From positions 1 through 64,000 of the forward strand of contig QANU01067007.1 in assembly GCA_003254905.1 (NCBI GenBank): a stretch of DNA of 64,000 bases. Direction: 5' to 3'. A program made the translations under genes and the position numbers. The notes beneath the pieces are model-generated. The model did not search any database and was not told where the DNA came from. It saw only the letters and a program-made list of their open reading frames with translations. Of this stretch, positions 23,201 to 34,838 are shown in pieces; the stretch's first letter is position 1, and every line of letters begins with the position of its first letter. The stretch comes from Nissolia schottii (taxonomy: Eukaryota; Streptophyta; Magnoliopsida; Fabales; Fabaceae).

Positions 23201-24600
23201 ATTCATCTCGTAACAATTTTTAAGATCTAGGTTAGCATCGATCGATTTTGAATATGCTCACAAAAAATCAGAAAAGTAAAAAAATTAAAATAGGGAAAAA
23301 AAAATGAGAAAACTCCATCATAATGCAAGATCTAGGTTGAAATTAAGTGCATCTTTGTTTTTACAAGATGCAAGATCTAGTGTGGCATCAATTGCATCGT
23401 TGCAATGCTTAGGCAGTAGAGCCACCAGGGCTCCTCCTTCCCTTTGCGATGCAGCATCGCGACTATTGGACAACAGATCCAGCAACTAGGGGTCGGATTA
23501 GTGAGGGGCTATGGCGTTGGGGGCATGGGGAATGCAAGTTGGGGGGAATTAGACAAGGCGGTTGTTGCGAGTCGGGCAGTGATGGAGTGCAAAGGGTGAA
23601 GAGAGGAAAGCGTGGAAGAGAGAGGAAGAGAGTAATGCTGACTAATGCTGCCTTACAACTAACGGCTTCTTTTTGCAAAAATGTCCTTAAGCTTTTTAAA
23701 CTATTTACTTTTAACCCCAGACCATTTTAGTCCAACTAAGTGCCTGGTCCATGTTAGAAGGACCCATGTTATTAGAGTAAACCTAAATAACTCTCTCACA
23801 ATTTTAGGATCCAACAAATTGGTTCGTCATAAACAAAAAATTTATATTGGTCCCATGTAAATGATATAATTGGACAAATAAGCTCTTTGAGGTCTCTATT
23901 ATTTTAATGTCACCTATTTAAAAGGAACTAATTTGCCTGAAAGTGAAATTGTGAGAAGTGAATCTGTTCGAAAATCAAAACGTAAGATACCAATTTGTTT
24001 GATTTATTCATTTATGAGGGGTCAATATGAGCTTTTCATTTATGAAGAGTCAACTTGTTCGATTGTAGAGTTGTGAGGGGTCTGTTTGAAAGTTTTACTC
24101 GTGTTATTAATGGCACATTGCTCTTTAACAAAATAAATTAGCCTCAAGGCACCTAACTACACCTAAGTCAAGGCACCTCCTTGAGGCTTGTGTTGTGAGT
24201 AGTTAATTGTAATTGTAGTTTATTTTCCTATATTAATACTTATATGTGTGTGTGTGAATTGAAAATGTGTTTTCAAAAGTGTTGTGAGAATCAAATTGGT
24301 TCTTTTGAGAAATTGAAGGAATGGTTTGTTGAGGCCTTTGGGCATTTTGGGAAGAAATGTGAACTATATATTTTTGAAAGAGAAGTCTTTTATGAACTAA
24401 AACGTGGAACAAGACCTATTAGTAATCATTGCATGAAAAATCATTTATCGCATATTGTTTACATTGACAATGTTCTGTTCATTTTGGAAACAAATGCTTT
24501 GCGATTAAGGTGCCAAGAAAAGAAAATTTGGATTGGTTTTGGTTTATAAATAGATTGATTAGATTCTGTCTGAAATGGCTGACTTGTTTATGGAAAAAAA
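23201..24600. other. Intergenic DNA, no gene recognised
   Basis: Open frames here (for example 23304-23489 and 24244-24549) have no recognisable domains. The sequence is AT-rich with some G-rich text at 23480-23620. Nothing functional could be supported. Confidence 0.45.
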
Positions 24601-24639
24601 AACATGGTGTGGAAAATGAATACTTTTAGTGTTAGATAA

Positions 24640-25530
24640 ATGGTATAGGGTGAAGTTGTGTCAGGATCTGCAGCCAACGCCAATACACATTGGACTTGGT
24701 GCACCATGACGTATGCCCTCGCTAGTAAGGGACAAGTCATGCTAGCTCGGCACGTAGGCTGCGTTCTGGTTACATGCCCTCGATGGTAAGGGACAATTAT
24801 ACTATCCTGGAACATTGAAATCAGTGTTTTCAGTTTGTTAAGTGTATGTTATAGAGTAACAGCTCTAACACGTTGTTGATGTTGTGTTATATCCTGACAT
24901 GATGGATTCCGTGAAAATGCGGTTTATGAAAAGCTTTATGAGGAAACAAAAAGGATATTTTCTGTTTAGATACATATTGTAAATATCATAATTTTTCTCA
25001 CTTGTCCCTTGTGTGCTATAATTACATCTACCTATCATTGAGTTTCCAAACTCACTCGTTGTTATTTCCCCATTTTCAGACATAGATGTGGGGCCAAGTT
25101 CCGTTCCTCCTGCCTTTTAGCTTGCAGAGGTTTTTCTTTCTTGTGGTGAGTCCAACTTGTTCTGGCTGTATTTTGCTAGACTATTGTATTATTTTGTCTT
25201 AGAATGCTCCAGTAAACCCACAGACAAGATCTGACCAATTCTCGCTTTTGTAGTTATGTAGTTATAAGTTGATTGGAATTTAAATACGTAATCTAAGAAT
25301 TATTTTGGATTTGTAAAACAACTATGTTTTCTTTTCAATGAAAACTTCTGGACTTTTGAATAGTTTGGTTGAATTGTGAATTGGTTACAGGTGTTTTGTT
25401 TTCTTTGTTTGGATAAGTCTATATACAAGAGAAACTATATCCGTTTTTCTAAAAATTTTAGTATGCGAGGCTTGCTAGGGGTTGTGGTCCCCTATGCATC
25501 GGTCATGACTCCAGTTGGGTCGTGATAATG
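24640..25530 (+). mobile_element. Possible LTR retrotransposon remnant (solo LTR-like)
   Basis: The text resembles legume Gypsy LTRs. It contains a duplicated ATGCCCTCG-N-TGGTAAGGGACAA motif (about 24711-24745 and 24773-24807) and ends in GTTGGGTCGTGATAATGG, similar to the GGGGTCGTCA LTR end seen at 4414. No partner LTR, primer site or clear target duplication was found, so boundaries are approximate. Confidence 0.3.
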
Positions 25531-25689
25531 GAAATAAGCATGCCTATTTTGTTTCGTCCATACGTGGGTCCCATAATTGGTTAGATACATCGTACGATAA
25601 ATTTTGGTGATGTGCTTATGTTGTGATTTTTTATTAAAAAAAGAAGACAAACGATAAATTTAATAACCCTAAACAGTTACTGACAGGTA

Positions 25690-25912
25690 TATCTGCCCCC
25701 ACAATAACATTCACCCATCAATAATTTATAATTTAATATTTACTAGTAAATATATCCGCGATAATTAGCGCCAAATTATCCTGGTAGAAATACCAGCAGA
25801 TAAATATATGTGGGAAGATCTAACGATCTTTGTCCCAAGAATTGAAAAAAAACATTTACCGGCAAATTGAGAACATAAAATCTATTGATATTCAACATTT
25901 TTTTTAGTAGTG
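25690..25912 (-). mobile_element. CACTA transposon terminus, second copy
   Basis: The right edge ends TTTTTTTTAGTAGTG; on the minus strand this is CACTACTAAAAAAAATG, a CACTA-type end. Subterminal text such as TTACCGGCAAATT and ATCCGCGATAATTAGCG resembles that near position 1 and near 57.1 kb. The opposite end was not located, so the left boundary is a guess. Confidence 0.5.
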
Positions 25913-26208
25913 TTTTATCAAGTCTGCCAAACCAGCCATAAGTGTGATATGCTAACACTTAATTGTAATTATAGAAAGTTTATTTTCGCTCAAATTTATA
26001 ACTAAATGTCACCTCTAAGTATTACATATAGAAATTTGTATTTACAATTGCAGAAAAAAATTTCTAACCAAAGTTGTGATCGTTATCTAGAGTATTTGAT
26101 ATTTTCAATGCAAGATTTGATTTTGTAATAATCGAAACAAATATATGCATTATTTCAAAAAAAGAAACAAAATAATGACAAAATACCAAATAAAAAATAG
26201 AGTAGTAT

Positions 26209-26353
26209 TATTTATACATCAACTTTGGTGTAGATACTAAGTGTTTCCACTCACACACAACATGGGATGTAATGTGAGTATGAGCATTTTAATATGTACG
26301 AGACGGGAGATTTGGTGTCTACACCAAAATTGATAAAATTGACTGTACAAATA
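26209..26353. mobile_element. MITE-like inverted-repeat element
   Basis: About 145 bases with imperfect terminal inverted repeats: TTTATACATCAACTTTGGTG at the left, and GGTGTCTACACCAAAATTG with GTACAAATAA at the right. There is no coding capacity. The small size and inverted ends fit a miniature inverted-repeat element. Flanking target duplication was not resolved. Confidence 0.5.
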
Positions 26354-26761
26354 ACATTTTATAAAATATAAGACCATATATGAACATAAATAAAAACAAA
26401 TTTAATTAAGAAAAAGTCAAAATCAACCCGCAAAATGTCGGGACATAATAAATACTAATAAAAAATTTATTTTACGTGCATAAAACATAAATTATTCAAA
26501 ATTGCATTGTGACATTGTTTACTTGTTCCACCCCCCACATTCTTTGATGATGGGTACATAAACATTTTCTTATTTATAGTCTCCCTTGAATATTTGAAGC
26601 ATGAACATTCTCCCCTCTCTAGATATCCCAATTTCGCTGTTGGTTCAGTCAAAGTCATAGATGTATTGTTAGCAAACCCTGCACCTCTCCAAATCCATCC
26701 ACGTAACCTTCAAAACAACAAAACAAACCCTGCAACATCGCATCGCAGATTGCAGCAACCG

Positions 26762-26770
26762 TATAAAATA
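26762..26770 (+). promoter_or_regulatory. Probable TATA box of the OXI1-like kinase gene
   Basis: TATAAAATA lies 70 bases before the ATG, a normal distance for a short plant leader. The upstream flank is the MITE-bearing region. Confidence 0.45.
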
Positions 26771-26831
26771 ACAAATAAAAAAAAACAGAGCAGTGCTTGA
26801 GAAAAAACAACCGGCACCTTGTCCCAGGGCC

Positions 26832-28195
26832 ATGAACGACACCAACGACACCACCACCTTGGACTTCCGAAACCTCAAAGTTGTCTCCGCCGTGGGACGC
26901 GGCGCAAAGGGCGTGGTGTTCCTGGCGAGAACCCGCGACGAGGCGTGCTGCGGCGGGCGGAATGATGAGAATAAGGATGAGTGGCTGGCGTTGAAGGTTG
27001 TGTCGAAGGCCTTCATTGAGAAGAAGAACAAGAGCAGCGGGCATCGCAAGAGGGTCCGGTTCGAGCAGCAGATACTGCGTCGCTTCGACCACCCGCTGCT
27101 GCCGCGGCTGCGAGGGGTGCTGGAGACGGAGGAGCTCGTCGGGTTCGCCATCGAGTATTGCCACGGCGGGAACATGCATTCTCTTAGGAAGAGGCAATCC
27201 GAGATGACCTTCTCTGAGGAAGCCATAAGGTAACCCAATTTTTTGTTAAATCGTGACGGAAAATGCGCATCTTCTGATCCGGTTCCATGCAATTTCCCCC
27301 TTTGTGAAGGTTTTACGCCGTGGAATTGGTCCTGGCGTTGGAGTACTTGCACAATCTTGGGGTGGTGTACAGAGATTTGAAGCCAGAGAACGTCATGATC
27401 CAAGAAACGGGTCACATAATGCTCGTGGATTTCGACCTCGCCAAGAAGCTCAACCCCAAGTCGCCGCAATCGTCTCCGAGCCCCGCCCCCTCGCCGCCGC
27501 CGGAGAAGGACCGGAGGAAGCGGCGCCTATCGCAATTCTACTGCTATTGCCACTCCGGCATCGCGCCTTGCGAACTGGAAACTCAACTCGACATCATCTC
27601 GCCGCGCCGGAGCGAGTCGGACTCGGTGGAGAAGTCCAACTCGTTCGTCGGAACGGAGGATTACGTGGCGCCCGAAGTTATATCGGGGGAGGGCCACAAC
27701 TTCGGCGTTGATTGGTGGTCATACGGCGTCGTTTTGTATGAGATGTTGTATGGGACGACGCCGTTTAAGGGCACGAATAGGAAAGAAACATTTCATCGGA
27801 TTCTAACCAGGGGGCCGGACCTCACGGGGAAAGCGACGCCGTTGAGGGACCTGATTCGGGAGTTGCTTGAAAAGGATCCTGACCGTAGGATTGGGGTGGA
27901 TGGAATCAAGGGTCACGATTTCTTTAAAGGTGTGAAGTGGGACACGGTTTTGCAGATTGCGCGTCCACCGTATATTCCCCAGAATGAAGTTGAGGAGAAA
28001 ACGGGGTTTACAAGAAAAGATGTTGAGTCGTTTGTTCATGGGATATTTTTCCCAGGAGAGAAAAGTGAAGTGGTGGAGAAAAAGAAAGATCTAGAACAAA
28101 GTAGTGAGAATAATAATAATAATAATAATAAGAGGGTTTGGCTTGACAAATTGAATCAGAATCCCACTCAGACTGAAAACTTTTTAATTTTTTGA
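26832..28195 (+). CDS. OXI1: AGC-family Ser/Thr kinase, OXI1-like
   Basis: Two exons (26832-27229, 27310-28195) give 427 residues, close to Arabidopsis OXI1 (421). OXI1 is an oxidative-stress-inducible kinase activated by PDK1 and upstream of MAP kinases in immunity and root-hair growth. Visible features are the glycine loop GRGAKGVVF (22-30), ATP-binding Lys55 in ALK, Glu78 in FEQQIL, the catalytic loop YRDLKPEN with Asp155, and DFD (173-175) in place of DFG, the mark of plant AGC VIII kinases. A Pro/Ser-rich insertion of about 70 residues precedes SNSFVGTEDYVAPE. The protein ends in FLIF, the PIF motif that docks PDK1. A run of seven Asn near the C-terminus comes from an AAT microsatellite. 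The ATG was chosen because TLDFRNLKV aligns with the OXI1 N-terminus; upstream the frame opens only from GTG. Confidence 0.94.
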
Positions 28196-28764
28196 TTTGT
28201 AGTTAAATATTTTCATTTGTCTTGAATGTAAATCTTATGTCTCGGCAATTAATTGGAACTCTGTTCCTTCTCATTGATTATGAGACTTAGCAAGATATAT
28301 ACGTACGTTAGGATTCCAAATGCATATTATATTGCACGACATGATTGTAAGTATTATAACATATATTATGTTACTTAAGTTCTTCTTCCTAATGAATTTT
28401 TAATATCTTACAGTATGTTACCTGTTACCCATCATGCATAATAGACAAAAATTTGTCTCATGACAAGGTCCAAATTTTTGTTTTTCCTATTGTCTCATAT
28501 GCATATAGGCTTTATTTATAGCTTGGCTTTTTATTTTTCCTACACACGTTCCTTATATTCATAAATGTAGTTAACCTAGGTCACCTATTTGGGATCCCAC
28601 ATACCTAGGGCACCTTACAAAAATAAAGTACTACTAAATGGGCCTGCAAAAGCCCAAAACTTGTTACGCGTTCTTCTACCCGAAAACCCTTTTCAACTTT
28701 CGTTTTTCATTTTCACATTCCAAACACTACTTAATCACTGCTGCATGCTCTGCTGGGAGTGACG
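28196..28764. other. Intergenic DNA between OXI1-like and the zinc-finger-like gene
   Basis: This holds the OXI1-like 3' flank and the promoter of the next gene. A TGGGCC box at about 28638 and a GCCCAAAAC stretch nearby resemble site II elements common in housekeeping plant promoters. No other feature is seen. Confidence 0.45.
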
Positions 28765-30882
28765 ATGACGAAGCCAACTAAGGCAGACTCAGAGGTCACG
28801 CTCTGTTCGAGTTTTCAATTCAAAAGCTCATTTCGTGGTTTCTTTTTTCTTTTTCTTTTTGTTGTGATTACCTGATTCTTGCTATGTGATTGAGCTTGTT
28901 TGAATTTTTTTTTTTTTTCAATTTTTTAGGATCATTGTGACGGTGGAAAAGATGGTTCCCATGAATCGAATGCTAAACTACCTGAGGAGGATGTGCATGG
29001 ATTTGTTCATACTACTGTTACTGAGGTTAATCATCTCTTTGTGTGTATCAGTTTTAGAAGAAAAGAAGAGGGAACGATTTTGACCTAGTGATGTAAATTA
29101 GGTCTAAAATGATGTTTGATTCTTGTGTCTAGAGTATTCTGAAGGAAGGTGAGAATGTAGATGAGAAAGTCTTGGACTTGAAATCAGACAATGCAGGAGA
29201 AGCAAATGAGGTGAGATAATTTTGGGTCTATTTTAAACTACAATGCTGAATATAAGCATTCACCTTTTACAGCTTTTTTTTCTTTCTTCTGAGTCATTTT
29301 GAGTTCCTCCTGTGTTTGTGTGTTTTTTTTTGGTTGTGTTGTCACTGTTATAATAGAGAATGTTGTCTGCAGATTATTATTGTGTTTTCAGTAGTTGTTT
29401 ATATGTTAATTTATGTATAACCTAAAGTCTTTCTTTTTCTGGCTGATTCTAAAGGCCACTTATAAACTAGTAGACAAATAGTTGGGTTAGGTTTTGATAA
29501 ACTGTCTGTTTTTCCCCAAGTTCTATCAAGAGGGTTTTAAAATTGATTATAAACTATTTTGACCACAAAATAAGCTAATCTGAATATCTGACAATGCTCT
29601 CAACTTTTTACAAGATAGACATCAGTGGATTGATACCCTGATTCTGGGGCTATGACCAATGTCCCGATGTTATATGGTGTTGCTTCAAAATTTATATTAT
29701 CTTTTTCACAACTATAAATAACCAAAAATGGTCGACTTTGCTTTACAATGAAAGTTAATTACATTAGTTACTTGATCAAATGCAAAGAGCTTTTAAGAGA
29801 GACCTTTCCTCTAATTCCTTTACCTTGCTGTCAGGACTCAAATTAAAATTTCAAAAGATGAAAGTTACTCTCCTTTCTCGGCTACTATTTGTACTGTTTG
29901 TGTGATTCACTTTCTACCATTTTTTGGTAAACTGGAAAATCACTAATATGTTTACTTCCTGTTATTCATGAAAACTAAATGCAGGTATCTTATGAATCTC
30001 TGGTTTCTGATGTTGGATGGGTTTGCAAAAGCCACAATGGTGCTTCAGCAGTTACTGGATGGCCTTCGTCCAAGCCATCTCCGCACATTCTTTCAGCAGA
30101 AGAGCGAGCAACTATAGCTGCACTGGATTTGCAGCTCAAGGCATTAGAAGCTTGCCAAGAGTACTTAGTTGGCAATACTGGTTCAGATTGTGATGAAGGT
30201 GTCATCGATAGTGAAGAGGAAGATGATGATGACGATGATGATGAGGATGAGTCTGTAGATGATTATGACTCTGAAGAATCTAAGGAGTACAAGTTCTTTG
30301 AGAGAGTGTTCAAAGAAGATGATGAATTGAGGAGATATTATGAGAACAACTACAAGGAAGGAGTTTTCTATTGTTTAGTTTGTGGAGCTGTAATGAAGAA
30401 GGTATGGAAGAGGTTTAAGGATTGTACTGCACTAATTCACCATTCCACTGCTGTCCTAAGGACAAAAAGGATGCGTGCTCACAGGGCTTATGCTCGGATC
30501 ATCTGTAAACTTGTTGGTTGGGATTTTGATCAGTTGCCAGCTATTGTGTTAAAGGATTCAGATTCCTCCTTGGCAGGTTCAAGGAAGCTTTTGGTGAGCA
30601 ATATTGGTTTATACATATCTATTCTCTACTTTGAGTTTCTAATAGAAACCCTTAATGGTCCTAATTAGGCTGAGTATTTTATACAGGTTGAACCCAAAGA
30701 GAGTCCTATTGATGATTCAAATGTAAGTATCATATGCGAGATATTTGTGTGTCATGTGTGATTTGGTATGAGATTATAGTTACTTTAAAGTATACTGAGT
30801 TGTTGACTAGGTTAAGTTGTTCTTACAGGATGAACCTGGTAATGCTGATGGTCATATTGATGACTCTGTCGTTATTCAGTAA
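28765..30882 (+). CDS. Uncharacterised plant acidic protein with a C2H2-like zinc finger
   Basis: Six exons, all joined in phase 0, give 300 residues: 28765-28794, 28930-29025, 29133-29210, 29985-30593, 30687-30722 and 30829-30882. The gene is not recognised by name. Residues 1-68 are polar and acidic. A predicted helix (SAEERATIAALDLQLKAL) lies near 105-122, and an almost pure Asp/Glu tract near 144-167. The best-conserved-looking part is FYCLVCG (Cys198, Cys201) followed by ALIHHSTAVLRTKRMRAHRAYA (His220/221, His234) and LVGWD. The Cys-x2-Cys ... His ... His spacing and the RAHRAYA helix are reminiscent of the zf-XS finger of SGS3-type proteins. That similarity is by eye only. The short first exon has a weak donor (GAG/GTCACG), so the exact N-terminus is less sure. 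Confidence 0.8.
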
Positions 30883-31930
30883 ACAGGAGGAAGGTGAATA
30901 GCTGTTATAACATAGTTTTAGACGAAGGCCCATGTTTTTTTTTTCCTTTTTCCACACTAGTGAAGAGGCTGCTGATTCTGACTTGTAACTGAAATTCATG
31001 TAAATCCTTCAATAGTGCCTAACTTTGAAGTTACACTCGTGTTCCAAAGTTTTGAATTTCATCTTCATGTATGGAAATTGAATGATATGGCAGGATTTCG
31101 ATGCATTCTTGTCTCTATTCGATTCACTTACAACTGTTAGAATCAATTGTAAATAAATAATTTGTTTATAATTCAATTTTGATTACTGTTACACGAAGAG
31201 GGCTTACAATTCCCTTAAAAATAGGCAAAGCTGAAACATAAATAGTCTTGATTTGGATAAGCACCAAATGAAATAGCTTACAAATATTAACGAGAAACAT
31301 CTCATTTTATGTATACGTTCAATTGTATAGCTAGTTTCGTGACCAAGATATAGTGCTAGCCTTTAGATGATTCAGATGACAAAGATTATTTGCACTGCTC
31401 TCACGTTTATAGGCGTTTGAATTCAGCAAAACCCCTTTAAGTAACAAGCATGACTCTGAATTTGACAATTCTATTGGAGTTGATCAAATATAAAATAAAA
31501 ACAAAGATTGAGGCTTTCACATGATAGCCAGGTCATAGATGAAATTTCACCATTCTACGAAATTCTGTAGGCAGAAACAAAACCTTCATGATGAATTATG
31601 ACCACAATATCTCATATTTTTCTTGGTCAAATTACCACCATTTCATGAAACTAGCACCCTATGGAAATAACCAGCAACCATCAGAAAAGGGTTTATACTG
31701 ATCTACTCTCTAGTAAAGCAAATGGTTAGTATCATGCGCATGTCTAGAGAACTTGCAAGGCCACCAAATCAAAAAATCAATAGGGTTCTCCGATTTCTAT
31801 GACTCACCATCAACGTTTACCCGATTGCTAAAAAACTGAAAGCAGCAAATTAATTGGACAACAATTTTCCAAAAGTATGGGAGCATTAGGAATATATGAT
31901 CTCATTGTTCAGATCACCAAATGCCAACTC
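30883..31930. other. 3' flanks of two convergent genes
   Basis: AT-rich DNA between the convergent zinc-finger-like gene and COA5. No reading frame or RNA gene is recognised. The 3' untranslated regions of both genes probably take up much of it. Confidence 0.5.
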
Positions 31931-34386
31931 TTAATAGCCCTTGTTTCCACGAATCCTAGCTCTCATGTCAACCTGATAAGAATGAGAAAGAAGTCAGCCG
32001 TTTAATTTTAATATCACACAGAAGCTTACATATATTGATGATATCACAAACATAAATTTATTCATCACATTCTTCTTAAACTAAGGAGGCGCTTAGTATG
32101 AGGTAAGGTGGATAGATTACTGGGAATCTTGCAATTAAATTACCTGACAATCCACATTGACTTGTTTGGTTACGTAACATTACTAGTAATGTGAATTACC
32201 AAGGTAATCCACATTACCTCGCGTTTATCTGGATTATCACCTTTCAAGTAATCCTTCAATTTTTATTTTGACAAAAATATTCTTAAAATAAACACTCTCT
32301 CTCTCTCTCTCTCCATGAGCCACCACCACTAGCACCCACAACCACCATCATCACCACTCCCGCCGCCGCCAACATATACCACCCACCTACCACTATCATC
32401 CACAACCACCATCATCACCACTCCCGCCGCCGCCGCCGCCAACATATACCACCCACCACCATCATCACCACCATCACCGCCGCCACCACCATAATTGTTG
32501 TCGCTACAACCACCATCGCTACTGCCTCCACCCATTGCTGCCACCACCACCTTTACTACCACTACCATAACTGTCGCCGCCACCACCACCTTTACTAACA
32601 CTATCATAACCGTCACCACCGCCACCATATCCATCACCAATACCTCTACCATAACCCCTTATTTCCACCACTATAGTCGCCATACCACCACCACCACCAT
32701 TACCACTATTATCATTATCCTTTATCACAATTGCCACCACCACTGTTGTTGCCACCTTTACCACCACCTTCACCGCAATACACCAACCAATTTTTATTAT
32801 TTTTATTTTATTGTTATTACGGTAATTTTTTTATTGATTTAATTTATTATTATTATTTTTATTTATTTATTACGTAGAGGATATTATGGTAAAATACATT
32901 TATTACCTGACAATCCTTTTGATGTACCAAACGTGATAATGTAAATTGTTACTTACATTACCTGTTTATACCAAACACTACTAGTAATTTAAAAAGTGAT
33001 AATCTTTCTAATAAGTAATCCTAATGAGGGGTAATCTTGATAGGCAATGTGTCAACACCCTCTAAGTACATTTTACCATAGGTTCTCTAAGCCCTCTATT
33101 GCTTCACATATTATTTCTAAGAAAAGATGTGTATGGGCATTCCTGCCCGTGTCCAACACGTATCTAAGCCGAAAAGATTATGTTTTTTTTTTATTTAGAC
33201 ATATGTGAAACGTGTGTCCTAGAGTGTTGGACACCGACACGTGTCAGACACACAAACATGCCATTGAAGAGAAGTGTTTGTGTTTCATAGCTCCCGACCA
33301 AACAACTAATAGCAGTTTAAATCGAAATTACAGCTACAAATTAAGAGGCACAAGGCCTGCCAATGTCATATCCTGTAGACTAAGTATATCAGCTTAACCA
33401 TCAAAGCATTTCAACACTTTTTCCAGTCAGCTAAAAAATCACACTGCAACTGCTCAAAATTTTCTAATCATGTTCATGAATACAACAACTAGTTTTAAAG
33501 AGGATTTTAGCAAATTTCCTTGCCAACCAGACAGGAAAACATATCATTGCCCTTCTGTCATGTCATCCTACAAATACTTTGAATTTTGAAGGCTGAAGCA
33601 AAATGAAACTTCAAATAAGTTTTAAAAAAATCAATTACACCATCTCTTAATCCCAAGTTAGCATTATTTCATCTTAATTCAGTGTCCCTTATGAACAGAA
33701 ATGCTTGTTGCCCTTCCAAACTTTTCAATTCTATAATTTCAGCCATATATCAGTTACCAAAAAAAACTCTTCAAATAAGCAAACAAACAAGTCGGTTGAA
33801 CTCCAATTGCACAATAGATACATTGCACCCCAAAATGAACTCCAGATGAGATGGTAAATTGATAATAGCAACGCCAAAGTGGTCAATCATGAACTACTCA
33901 ACATTCATTCAAAATTTCTCAACGTTGAAAAGTAATAAAACCCTATCACCTAGGAGCAAAACACCAACATAAAAAAGATGGAAAATGCCAAAAAGAAATG
34001 GTAGTTATACGCATTTGATATCACATGATAAAAGGAACCATGATCAATATTCAAAAGGTAAAATTAAAAAAAAAACAAGTACCTGGCCTCTCTTGCAATT
34101 GAAATAGGTTTCCCTCAATCCCACACATTCACTGGGTATTGATGGAGTCTTCTCTCCAACACACTCCTTGTAGGATCTATTCTCAACCTATATTCTCCAA
34201 CACAAACCCACATCAACATCAAACATTGCACAAATTCACACACACAGGCGCAAAAAAAAAAAAATCAAAATCAGAATCCAATAATGCAATAATGCAATAC
34301 AAATCATCCAAACGAACCTTAACACAATCAGATTCACTGAGACACTTGACCAGCTCCATGGCCAACCCTTTGCAAGACTTGGACAT
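31931..34386 (-). CDS. COA5: Cytochrome c oxidase assembly factor COA5 / PET191
   Basis: Three exons on the minus strand (34386-34318, 34187-34083, 31972-31931) give 71 residues. The protein acts in the mitochondrial intermembrane space in assembly of respiratory complex IV. It starts MSKSCKGLAMELVKCLSESD and ends RARIRGNKGY. Cysteines fall at 5, 15, 21, 32, 44 and 54, so Cys5-x9-Cys15 and Cys44-x9-Cys54 form the twin CX9C helical hairpin expected for import through the Mia40 pathway. Length equals that usual for the family. The reading frames are too short for simple ORF calling and were found by joining exons. The 2110-base second intron holds a full GGT-rich repeat element. The gene is divergent from MBF1, with 452 bases between start codons. 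Confidence 0.93.
32090..32982 (+). mobile_element. GGT/ACC-rich repeat element, copy 2, inside a COA5 intron
   Basis: This is the inverted counterpart of the element at 4727-5801. The left arm starts GCGCTTAGTATGAGGTAA and has GGTAATCCACATTACCTC, followed by TTTGACAAAAATATTCTTA, then a CT run and CCATGAGCCACCACC. The ACC-rich core spans about 32320-32780. The right arm has CACCAACCAATTTTTATTA, AAATACATTTATTACCTGAC and ends near TTACCTGTTTATACCAAACAC. The outer ends are imperfect inverted repeats of each other (GCGCTTAGTATGAGGTAA against GTGTTTGGTATAAACAGGTAA). This copy keeps about 70 end bases missing from copy 1. Confidence 0.65.
33050..34080. other. Remainder of COA5 intron 2
   Basis: AT-rich intron sequence. 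Near 33150-33260 there are local inverted motifs GTGTCCAACAC and GTGTTGGACAC plus ACACGTGTC, repeat-like text found often in plants. No other feature was seen. Confidence 0.45.
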
Positions 34387-34670
34387 TGTTCTTCCACACA
34401 CACCTCTCCTTCACCTCTCTTAACATTAAACAAATCCACGAAAACAACATCAATTAACAGAAAATAAAAAAAAGAGGAAAAAGAAAGTAGGCAAAAAAAA
34501 AAAAAAAGCAGTTTGAATTTTGATGATGAACACGGATTAAAAAAGCTTTCCACCTTGAAATCGCGCTTTCTTAACGCAGAGGAGCAAACTTTGCTTCATC
34601 TTGTTACAAAAGGAGGGGTTCCAGAGAAAACCGAGATGGTAATTTTAGGGGGTTTAAGCCGAAGGGCTTT

Positions 34671-34719
34671 TGGGCCATTTAAAAATTTCAGCCCGGCCCA
34701 AATGGGTTGGAGCGGCCCA
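34671..34719. promoter_or_regulatory. Three site II (TGGGCC) boxes in the COA5-MBF1 bidirectional promoter
   Basis: TGGGCC at 34671-34676 on the plus strand, and GGCCCA at 34695-34700 and 34714-34719, lie between the divergent COA5 and MBF1 start codons. Site II elements are bound by TCP-type factors and are frequent in promoters of plant mitochondrial and ribosomal protein genes. An AAACCCTT telo-box-like motif follows near 34787. Both genes plausibly share this control region. Confidence 0.6.
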
Positions 34720-34838
34720 ATTTGTCACATATGAAGTGAACCAATATAGAAAGAAGAAGAGGGTATCTCGCTCCCACAGAACAAAAAACCCTTCAGCACA
34801 GAGACAGAAGAAGAAGAAGAAGAAGAAGAAGAAGGAAA

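Noticed and set aside
24244..24549. 101-codon frame
   Set aside because: No domain, no splice partner, and AT-rich intergenic context.
32329..32842. Gly/Val- or Thr-rich reading frames on both strands
   Set aside because: Same trinucleotide artefact in the second element copy, within a COA5 intron.
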